From contig JAFCFP010000004.1 in NCBI GenBank assembly GCA_017608575.1, positions 1-31,194 on the forward strand: DNA of 31,194 nt. The letters are read 5' to 3'. This document shows positions 15,527 through 21,680 of this stretch, piece by piece. Under the pieces are notes generated by a model. It did no database searches. It saw only the letters and a list, made by a program, of their open reading frames with translations, and was not told the DNA's origin. The number at the start of each line of letters is the position of its first letter. The stretch's first letter is position 1. The stretch comes from Candidatus Iainarchaeum sp. (GTDB lineage: Archaea; Iainarchaeota; Iainarchaeia; Iainarchaeales; DTGL01). Both the position numbers and the translations under genes were made by a program.

Positions 15527-17020
15527 TTATTTTAATTGGTTGAATTGCATTCTGCCAATTGAAAGCATCCAAAGCATTTCAGGCAATTCTTCAATTTTTA
15601 ATCGCACTTGTTTCATTGAGTCACGTTCGCGGAGCGTTACTGTATAATCCTTCTTTGTATCATAATCAATTGTTACAGCAAATGGAACTCCAACTTCGTC
15701 AACACGCGCATACCGCTTTCCAATTGAACCCTTTGAATCAAAAATGCATTCGAATTTGAATTCTTCCAAAAAATCAAACACTTCACTGGCTTTTTCAAGC
15801 AATCCATCTTTTGAAACAAGTGGAAACACTGCAACCAAAAAAGGCGCAATTGCCACTGGCAGTTTTAAGTAAATGCGTTCATCCGAACCACGTTTTTCTT
15901 TATTGAAAGCACTATCAAGTGCAACATAAAATGTGCGATCAATTCCAGCGGAAAGCTCAAAAACATGAGGAATAAATTTTTCACCATCTTCTTTTACAGC
16001 CAAGTTTTTCTTGCTTCCAAGGGCATGACCTTTTAAATCAAAATCAGTGCGATAATTGCAGGCAATTAATTCAATCCAACCCAGGTCTGTTTGCACTTCA
16101 AAATCCCATGTTTCCTTTGCATAAAAAGCGCGTTCCTCTTTTTCTAATTCACGGAAGCGCATTTTTTGGCGTGAAATTCCGTATTTCTCATAAAGTTGTT
16201 GCACTCTTGCCAGCCAATAAGCTATTATTTTGCCTGAAACAATCTTTTTTTGCACTGCCTCACTTGCAGTAATTGGCGTGGTTTTTTTACCCAAACGCAT
16301 CAGGTTTAATTTTTCTTCTTTTACTGTTTCAAAAGCCGGAAAATCGTTTATTTTAGCCGGATTGAAAAAGAATTCAATCTCCATTTGCCCCAATTCGCGT
16401 TCTCTGAGCAATGACTGCTTTGGAGCAATTTCATTGCGGAAGGATTTTCCAGCTTGAGCGATTCCCAACGGCAAATTCAATCTTCCAGAGCGAAACAACC
16501 TGTCAAAATCCAGAAAAATATTCTGACAAGTTTCAGGTCTTAAAAAACAAGGTTGATTACCTGTAGCGCCAATGCTCACAGCCATCATCATGTTAAACAA
16601 TCGCACTTTTCCAAGAGAACCCTTGCATTTAGGGCACTTAATGGCATGCTTTTTTATTAATTCATTTAATTCATTGACTGGTTTTGCTTCAGGCACAATT
16701 TTTCCAGTTGCCTGTTCAATGAGCTGGTCTGCTCTGTGCAATGAATTGCATTTAGTGCATTGCACTATTGGGTCATTGAATGATTTCAAATGCCCTGAGG
16801 CTTCAAAAACAGCTTTTGGGAGAATAACCGAACCAGAAATTTCAAGCAGTCCTTCTTTTTCAACCAATTCTTTTCGCCACAATTCAACGATTTTGTTTCT
16901 TATTCGCACACCAATTGGCCCAAAATCCCAAAATCCAGCCGGAGCACTGGAATAAATCTCTGCTGTGGGAAAAAACAACTGCCTTCTCAAAGCCAAATTC
17001 AACAATTCATCCCTTGGCAT
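15527..17020 (-). CDS. glyS: Glycyl-tRNA synthetase (archaeal/eukaryotic alpha2 type)
   Basis: About 497 aa from ATG 17020, which begins MPRDELLNLALRRQLFFPTA as in other GlyRS proteins. The frame is open to 17083, but those 21 residues are not conserved in type. Visible are the GFWDFGPIGVRIRNKI region, two CxxC pairs (VQCTKCNS and IKCPKCKG), motif 2 FRNEIAPKQSLLRERE, FELSAGIDRTFYVAL, and a C-terminal anticodon-binding domain (PFLVAVFPLVSK to the end). A minus-strand TTTTAAAAT near 17056 fits a leaderless start at 17020. It charges tRNA-Gly. Confidence 0.95.
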   Translation of the reverse strand: MPRDELLNLALRRQLFFPTAEIYSSAPAGFWDFGPIGVRIRNKIVELWRKELVEKEGLLEISGSVILPKAVFEASGHLKSFNDPIVQCTKCNSLHRADQLIEQATGKIVPEAKPVNELNELIKKHAIKCPKCKGSLGKVRLFNMMMAVSIGATGNQPCFLRPETCQNIFLDFDRLFRSGRLNLPLGIAQAGKSFRNEIAPKQSLLRERELGQMEIEFFFNPAKINDFPAFETVKEEKLNLMRLGKKTTPITASEAVQKKIVSGKIIAYWLARVQQLYEKYGISRQKMRFRELEKEERAFYAKETWDFEVQTDLGWIELIACNYRTDFDLKGHALGSKKNLAVKEDGEKFIPHVFELSAGIDRTFYVALDSAFNKEKRGSDERIYLKLPVAIAPFLVAVFPLVSKDGLLEKASEVFDFLEEFKFECIFDSKGSIGKRYARVDEVGVPFAVTIDYDTKKDYTVTLRERDSMKQVRLKIEELPEMLWMLSIGRMQFNQLK

Positions 17021-17193
17021 AAAAACCACTACTAAACTTTTCAATAAAACCATTTTAAAACATTGCTTGGGGGCTCTTTCCAATGAGGATTGGTTGAATT
17101 GCGTTTTATCCTGACTTGAATGATTTCATTGCCTTTATTTGCTTCAAAAAACACCCAAAGAGGCTGAATTCAGGCTGCCACAGCAGTGCCATC

Positions 17194-17202
17194 TATTTAA
17201 AT
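17194..17202 (+). promoter_or_regulatory. TATA box of nop5
   Basis: TATTTAAAT centred 28 bases before the ATG at 17226, implying a leaderless transcript. The same nonamer lies before the 49-aa ORF (20069-20077) and the secreted-protein gene (30562-30570). Confidence 0.6.
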
Positions 17203-17225
17203 CGTTTACATTATTAATTAATTAA

Positions 17226-18029
17226 ATGCAAAGAAAAAAAATAGAAAAACTGAGAAAAGAATTAATACAAAAAACAAAAAAGAAGGTAATTGAACACTAC
17301 AAAGGCAGAGATATTCACATAATTCGCGCAGTAAATACATTAGAGGATATTGACTCTGTTTTCAATTTACTCTTTGAAGACATAAGGGAATGGTACTCAG
17401 TGCATTTCCCTGAATTAGAGCGCTTGGTTAAAGGCAATGAAACCTATTTAATGCTTGTTGCAAAATTGTGCAATCGCACAGAATTCAACAAGGAAAACAT
17501 TCTTGCTTATTACTCCAACAAAGAACAAGCAGAAAAAATTGCAAAAACTGCAAAGAAAAGCATTGGCTCGCCCTTGAAGGAAAAAGACTCCAAGAGAATA
17601 AGCAAGCTTGCGGAAAAATGCCTAAGCCTAAAAAAACAACGCAACGCGCTTTGCTCTTACATTGAATCAGAAATGCAAAAACAAATGCCAGCATTCACAT
17701 CAATCGCTGGCGCAATACTGGGCGCCAGGCTTTTAAGCGAAGCGGGCTCAATTGAAAAACTTGCAATGATGCCATCTTCAACAATTCAAGTAATTGGAGC
17801 AGAAAAGGCATTGTTCAGGCACTTGAAAACCGGAAGCAAGCCACCAAAACATGGCATTATTTTTCAGCACCCTTTGCTGCGCAGGGTAAAAAGAAAAAAC
17901 CGGGGAAAAATGGCTCGCACTCTGGCAAACAAGTTAAGCATTGCAGCAAAAGAGGACTTTTTTGGCAAAAAAAACAATGGAAAAAAGTTATTAGAAGAAT
18001 TGGAAAAAAAGGCACGCGAATTACAATAA
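17226..18029 (+). CDS. Nop5-family C/D box sRNP protein lacking the N-terminal domain
   Basis: 267 aa, against roughly 370-420 for typical archaeal Nop5. The linker and coiled coil (DIHIIRAVNTLEDIDSVFNL, LFEDIREWYSVHFPELERL) and the complete Nop domain are present: PAFTSIAGAILGARLLSEAG at about 155-174, then STIQVIGAEKALFRHL and PPKHGIIFQHPLLRRV, the RNA/L7Ae-contact core. The N-terminal fibrillarin-binding domain is absent. TAA stands directly before the ATG in frame, and nothing like the domain appears upstream. It should bind kink-turn RNP, but recruitment of FlpA would need another route. Confidence 0.9.
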   Translation: MQRKKIEKLRKELIQKTKKKVIEHYKGRDIHIIRAVNTLEDIDSVFNLLFEDIREWYSVHFPELERLVKGNETYLMLVAKLCNRTEFNKENILAYYSNKEQAEKIAKTAKKSIGSPLKEKDSKRISKLAEKCLSLKKQRNALCSYIESEMQKQMPAFTSIAGAILGARLLSEAGSIEKLAMMPSSTIQVIGAEKALFRHLKTGSKPPKHGIIFQHPLLRRVKRKNRGKMARTLANKLSIAAKEDFFGKKNNGKKLLEELEKKARELQ

Positions 18030-18689
18030 TTATTTTTTTCTTTTACCTTTCTTTTTCCTGTGCTCCAATGAAAAATCTCTTGGCGGACCACTCATTTTTA
18101 AACTGTGCTTTTTGTCTGGTTCTCTTTCCAAGCGGTGATAGAATGCATCATGCGGGTGCCTATCACTGCGAAGGTGTTCTGGAATTTCCTCCGCCCTTGT
18201 TTCAGGTGTTCCCTTCCTCCAAGGCCTGCCAGCGGAAAGAGCAGCATAAGGATCCACATGTCTTAAATTTGGGTCACTCCACTTACGCATATAAGCTCTT
18301 ACCATTGCATCCGTGCCAGGAATTGGTATTTTTGAATAGCCCTTGCCATATTTCAGCCTTTGACCGGTTGGCGGGTTTTCCACATAGGATTTCACAGGCT
18401 TAATATGCGGATAATGGCCCTTGCTCATATAAACAGACAAAGGCATTCTGCCAGGCGCTTTGAGCTTTCTTTTCACTGCAGGGCTTTTTTGCTGGTTTAA
18501 AATAACACGCATGTGCGCTCTAATCTCCTTTACTGGAATGTTCAATGCCTTGGAAATAGCAGCATAGCTATAGCCCTCCAAGCGCATTTGCTTTATTGCC
18601 ATTCGCGTTCCCCTTACTGCATTTCTTGAGGAAACCGGCTTTGGCTTTTGTCTAATTTTTGGCCTGCGAGGCAAAAAAAACCATCTCAT
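18030..18689 (-). CDS. Basic protein with an N-terminal helix-turn-helix, unknown function
   Basis: 219 aa, strongly basic. Residues about 25-62 (RMAIKQMRLEGYSYAAISKA, LNIPVKEIRAHMRVILN) form a helix-turn-helix of the kind seen in resolvases and sigma region 4. The rest is low in hydrophobic residues and rich in Pro, Arg, His and Lys, with segments such as YPHIKPVKSYVENPPTGQRL and a terminal KKKGKRKK. It probably binds nucleic acid. It is convergent with nop5 (stops adjacent) and lies 58 bases downstream of the next basic protein on the same strand. I do not recognise the family. Confidence 0.55.
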   Translation of the reverse strand: MRWFFLPRRPKIRQKPKPVSSRNAVRGTRMAIKQMRLEGYSYAAISKALNIPVKEIRAHMRVILNQQKSPAVKRKLKAPGRMPLSVYMSKGHYPHIKPVKSYVENPPTGQRLKYGKGYSKIPIPGTDAMVRAYMRKWSDPNLRHVDPYAALSAGRPWRKGTPETRAEEIPEHLRSDRHPHDAFYHRLEREPDKKHSLKMSGPPRDFSLEHRKKKGKRKK

Positions 18690-18747
18690 TCAGTGCGTTT
18701 ATTGTTTAATATATTGTCTAAACTTCATTTAATTGTTTTGGTCGGCT

Positions 18748-19590
18748 TCATGGCTTGAAATCCCGAACCATGTGCTTGAAATTATCATTATGGGAAAAAA
18801 AACCAGGATCAACTTTTTTCAAAAAGGCTTTTTCTTCTTCATTAAGTTTTCTGAAGCCTCTTTTTTTTGCAAACTTCATTGACCTATGGCTTGGATCAAT
18901 GTGTCCAAATATTTTTGTAATGCCCTGTTTTGCATGATCCAAGTCACGCAAGTGATTTACAGCCAAGCCAAATGCTTTTCCCGCAATAAAAGAAGGCGGC
19001 ACTGTTTGGCCGGATGTTTGCACTAAGTCAGGCTTGCTCCTGACTATTTCCGGTCCAAAGCTAATACTTGGCTTGGACTCAACTGTTTCAGGAAACCACC
19101 TAAAGTCTCCACCAATTACAACGCGGTGATCAGGAAAATAATTATAGCTTGCTAAAAGAAAGCGATTTGATGCGCTTACTTTTGGTTTTTCAAAAGGATC
19201 CAGTAAGTGCGCTCTAAAATCAACCCTGACAATTCTTTGCCCTTTCATTTTAACAGGCTTTGATTCAGCACGCGTTATTACAACAAGGTGCTTGCCTTTC
19301 TTGTGGTAGAATGCTTTTACTGGAACAGCGTTAGCCATGGCATTGCTTGAAGAAATTTCCACCACAACCTTTTCCATTGAACCATTGGTTTGCGGCAACC
19401 ATACATGCAATTGTTTTCTTCCCTGTTTATCTTGTTTGAATTTGAATCTTGCATCCCAGTAACCGTATTTGTTTGTAAGAGCGGAAAACCATTCTCTGGC
19501 TCTGCGAGGTGGCCTTGGTTTTTTCAAAACCCTTTCAATTCTGCGCGGGCTTTTAGGTAATTGCCTATTGGAAGGTGGTTTTTTGCCCAA
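18748..19590 (-). CDS. Basic protein with a possible GNAT-like C-terminal half
   Basis: 280 aa. The first 35 residues are very basic and Pro-rich. A middle part shows beta strands (QLHVWLPQTNGSMEKVVVEI, HLVVITRAESKPV). The end (AFGLAVNHLRDLDHAKQGIT then IFGHIDPSHRSMKFAKKRGF) resembles GNAT motif B, with a helix and a final KKRGF. The acetyl-CoA loop is not clear, so this is tentative. The TTG start is supported by AGGTG five bases upstream, since the ORF otherwise lacks a good start. It is the likely cotranscribed partner of the basic HTH protein downstream. Confidence 0.55.
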   Translation of the reverse strand: MGKKPPSNRQLPKSPRRIERVLKKPRPPRRAREWFSALTNKYGYWDARFKFKQDKQGRKQLHVWLPQTNGSMEKVVVEISSSNAMANAVPVKAFYHKKGKHLVVITRAESKPVKMKGQRIVRVDFRAHLLDPFEKPKVSASNRFLLASYNYFPDHRVVIGGDFRWFPETVESKPSISFGPEIVRSKPDLVQTSGQTVPPSFIAGKAFGLAVNHLRDLDHAKQGITKIFGHIDPSHRSMKFAKKRGFRKLNEEEKAFLKKVDPGFFSHNDNFKHMVRDFKP

Positions 19591-19647
19591 AGAAACACCT
19601 ATAAAAATAGCGCTTTAATGTTAATTTAATTGTTTCGCTTTTTTTGG

Positions 19648-20028
19648 TCAGTTTAGCTTTTTCTCAATTCTTTCAAGGCGTTCCTCAATTAAAGCAAGTT
19701 TTTCCTTCAATTCAGCCATTGAATCAGCAACAATTTCATGCGGTGGCTTTGGGTGATGCAATGCAGGGACAGGCCTGTGCTCGCGCAAAAACTTGAGAAT
19801 GCCCTTATCCTTTAATTCATAGAATGCCTTGCCTTCTTCAGTGAATGCTTCAACCAGGCCAGCATTAATCAAAATCCTTAAATGAAAATCAACAGTCTGG
19901 GGAGCCCTTTGGATGTGTTCAGCTATTTCGCTCAAATACTTTTTTCCACTGCCAAGGAAAAGGATTATTTCACGCCGCATTGGCGAGGATAACGCTCTGT
20001 GGATTTCCGGTTCTCTCACAATAATCAC
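19648..20028 (-). CDS. ArsR-like winged-helix regulator with proline/histidine linker and coiled-coil tail
   Basis: About 126 aa from GTG 20028; TTG 20034 and GTG 20019 are alternatives. The winged helix (residues about 5-75) reads EIHRALSSPMRREIILFLGS, YLSEIAEHIQRAPQTVDFHL as the helix-turn-helix, and FYELKDKG as the wing. A Pro/His-rich linker (PVPALHHPKPPHE) then joins a C-terminal coiled coil ELKEKLALIEERLERIEKKL, probably for oligomerisation. Its promoter (CTATAAAAT at 20047-20055 on the minus strand) lies amid TAGAAA repeats. It is divergent from a 49-aa protein whose tail resembles its own, which suggests autoregulation and partner control. Confidence 0.85.
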   Translation of the reverse strand: MIIVREPEIHRALSSPMRREIILFLGSGKKYLSEIAEHIQRAPQTVDFHLRILINAGLVEAFTEEGKAFYELKDKGILKFLREHRPVPALHHPKPPHEIVADSMAELKEKLALIEERLERIEKKLN

Positions 20029-20040
20029 AAACAAGCACTC

Positions 20041-20113
20041 TTTCTAATTTTATAGAAAAATAGAAAAGTATTTAAATGTTTTGCCTTATTAGATATTCAT
20101 AGAAAATTAGAAA
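20041..20113. promoter_or_regulatory. Candidate operator array: TAGAAA repeats in a divergent promoter
   Basis: Five copies of the hexamer TAGAAA lie within 73 bases: reversed (TTTCTA) at 20041-20046, forward at 20053-20058, 20061-20066, 20100-20105 and 20108-20113. The forward copies form two pairs, each with exactly 8-base spacing, with the pairs 47 bases apart. One pair sits just upstream of the plus-strand TATA box (TATTTAAAT, 20069-20077), at the BRE position. The other covers the expected transcription start. The reversed copy and 20053-20058 form an inverted repeat with a 6-base spacer over the minus-strand TATA. This is the geometry expected for repression of both genes. Confidence 0.6.
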
Positions 20114-20127
20114 TGAATTGTGCCAAG

Positions 20128-20135
20128 GGAGGTGA
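20128..20135 (+). promoter_or_regulatory. Strong Shine-Dalgarno of the 49-aa ORF
   Basis: GGAGGTGA, a full match to the archaeal anti-Shine-Dalgarno, placed five bases before ATG 20141. It fixes the start of the small ORF and shows it is meant to be translated well, unlike the leaderless genes around it. Confidence 0.8.
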
Positions 20136-20140
20136 ACTTG

Positions 20141-20290
20141 ATGCCAAGACACATGCCAATGCCACCACATGAAAGGCATGCGCCAATTCCGCCTGAACCA
20201 TTCAATGAACCAACCCATGCAGAACTAATGAATGCAATTGAGGAACTAATGGAAAGGCTTGAGAGAATTGAGAGAATGCTGGGCAGGTGA
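20141..20290 (+). CDS. 49-aa protein resembling the tail of the divergent winged-helix regulator
   Basis: 49 aa, ATG 20141 to TGA 20288-20290. The N-terminal half is rich in Met, Pro and His (MPRHMPMPPHERHAPIPPEP). The C-terminal half is a heptad helix (AELMNAIEELMERLERIERM). The layout, a Pro/His linker then an ERLERIE coiled coil, copies the tail of the regulator at 19648-20028 without its DNA-binding domain. It could mix with the regulator through the coiled coil and act as an antagonist or ligand sensor; the Met/His content would suit metal binding, though that is inference. flpA follows 41 bases downstream. Confidence 0.75.
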   Translation: MPRHMPMPPHERHAPIPPEPFNEPTHAELMNAIEELMERLERIERMLGR

Positions 20291-20331
20291 GCTCAGCACC
20301 CTTTTATTATTTTTCTTCCACTAATTCTTCC

Positions 20332-20994
20332 ATGAAGCAACTCTTTGAAGGTGTTTTTGAGCACAGGGGAAAAATTTTAACAAGAAATTTAGTGCCCGGC
20401 ACAAGCGTGTACGGTGAAAGGCTTTTCAGAGTGCAGGGCAAAGAATACAGGGAATGGATTCCATTCAGGTCCAAATTGTGCGCGGCAATAAAAAACGGTT
20501 TAAAAGAATTGCCACTTAAAAAAGGAAGCAATGTGCTTTACCTCGGCGTTGCGGAAGGCACTACTGCATCACATTTAAGTGATATTGTTAGAGAAAAAGG
20601 AATACTGTTCGGTGTTGACATAGCGGAAAAAACAATGAAAAAATTCCTCAGCATTTGCGAGCAACGCCAAAACCTTGTTCCAATTCTTGCAAATGCAAAC
20701 AATACTGCATTATACGCTGAATACTTAGAGGGAATTAAAATTGATTTGCTGTACGAGGATGTGGCCCAAAAAAACCAGGCAGAAATATTCAACAGAAACG
20801 CAAAAGCATTTTTGGGCAAAAATGCCTTTGGAATAATTGCAATCAAAGCACAAAGCATTTCCTCAACAACAAAGCCAAGCAAAATATTCAGCGAACAGGA
20901 AAAGATTTTAAAAAAAGAGTTTTTAATAAAGCAGGCAATTAACCTCAAACCGTTTGAAAAAGACCACATGCTTTATTTATTGAAGAAAAAATAA
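20332..20994 (+). CDS. flpA: Fibrillarin-like rRNA/tRNA 2'-O-methyltransferase
   Basis: 220 aa, near the usual 225-230. The N-terminal domain (MKQLFEGVFEHRGKILTRNL) leads into the SAM-binding core: VLYLGVAEGTTASHLSDI at 68-85, acidic VDIAEK, IDLLYEDVAQ at 127-136 and the late KPFEKDHMLYLL. It is the catalytic subunit of the C/D box RNP, guided by sRNA and normally docked by the Nop5 N-terminal domain, which is missing from the nearby nop5. The frame is open to GTG 20287, but homologous sequence begins at ATG 20332. It is followed after five bases by the polyprenol-kinase gene. Confidence 0.93.
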   Translation: MKQLFEGVFEHRGKILTRNLVPGTSVYGERLFRVQGKEYREWIPFRSKLCAAIKNGLKELPLKKGSNVLYLGVAEGTTASHLSDIVREKGILFGVDIAEKTMKKFLSICEQRQNLVPILANANNTALYAEYLEGIKIDLLYEDVAQKNQAEIFNRNAKAFLGKNAFGIIAIKAQSISSTTKPSKIFSEQEKILKKEFLIKQAINLKPFEKDHMLYLLKKK

Positions 20995-20999
20995 AAAAT

Positions 21000-21590
21000 G
21001 TGAAAAAAATGCGTGAGATTAAAAGGCAATTAATCCACATTGGGTTTGGGACAATGTTCATTTTGCTTGTGCTTTTCACAGGCCCACAAAACACGCTAAT
21101 TATTACATCGCTTCTTTTTATTCTCGGCTTGGTTGTGTCAGCACTCATAAAAAACGGCTTTGAAGTGCCATTGGTTTCACTAATAGTGTGGCATGTGGGA
21201 AGGCACAACGAAAAAGAAGTGCCGGGAAAAGGAGCACTGCTTTTTTTTCTTGGAGCAACAATATTAATGTATTTGAATGTTTTCATATTAAAAAAGCCAG
21301 AAATCACAGCAGCAGCATTAGTGCCGGTTGTTTTTGGTGATGGTTTTTCAACACTTGTGGGCACACACATTGGCAAGCACAAAATACTTCCAAACAAAAG
21401 CATTGAAGGGACCCTTGCAGGATTTACTGCTGCATTCATTGTATTGCTTTTGCCTATGCTTGGCTTAATGCCGAACATTTGGAAAGCGTTGCTGCTTGCA
21501 GGCACAACAATGCTAGTGGAATTAATGCCACTAAATGACAATTTGAGCATTCCAATAGCAAGCACTCTTATCTTATACATAATTTTTTAG
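21000..21590 (+). CDS. Dolichol/phytol kinase-like CTP-dependent integral membrane kinase (COG0170-like)
   Basis: 196 aa with about six membrane helices. The N-terminal REIKRQLIHIGFG resembles the EhRKxxHI start of the family, and the signature VFGDGFSTLVGTHIGKHKI then KSIEGTLAGFTAAF matches the CTP-dependent polyprenol kinases. It probably phosphorylates dolichol or another isoprenoid alcohol at the membrane, which would supply lipid carriers for the N-glycosylation implied by the Agl23-like gene in this window. The start is GTG 21000 or ATG 21009. It is likely cotranscribed with flpA. Confidence 0.82.
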   Translation: MKKMREIKRQLIHIGFGTMFILLVLFTGPQNTLIITSLLFILGLVVSALIKNGFEVPLVSLIVWHVGRHNEKEVPGKGALLFFLGATILMYLNVFILKKPEITAAALVPVVFGDGFSTLVGTHIGKHKILPNKSIEGTLAGFTAAFIVLLLPMLGLMPNIWKALLLAGTTMLVELMPLNDNLSIPIASTLILYIIF

Positions 21591-21680
21591 TTCGTTTTCC
21601 GAATTTTCCCAAAAAATTTTTAAATACAAAGAGCATATTCATTACACCGCGAAATCTTTTTTATAGAGGGGGCTTTTTTA

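Noticed and set aside
15527..17083. Longer glyS start at 17083
   Set aside because: The extra 21 residues are not GlyRS-like, and the TATA box near 17056 would lie inside the coding region.
17082..17167. ATGAGGA...CTGA...ATGATT...CTGA series upstream of nop5, resembling C/D sRNA boxes
   Set aside because: The C box is imperfect, C' is poor, and the spacings (22 and about 37 bases) and total length of 86 exceed the archaeal norm; it also overlaps the glyS promoter.
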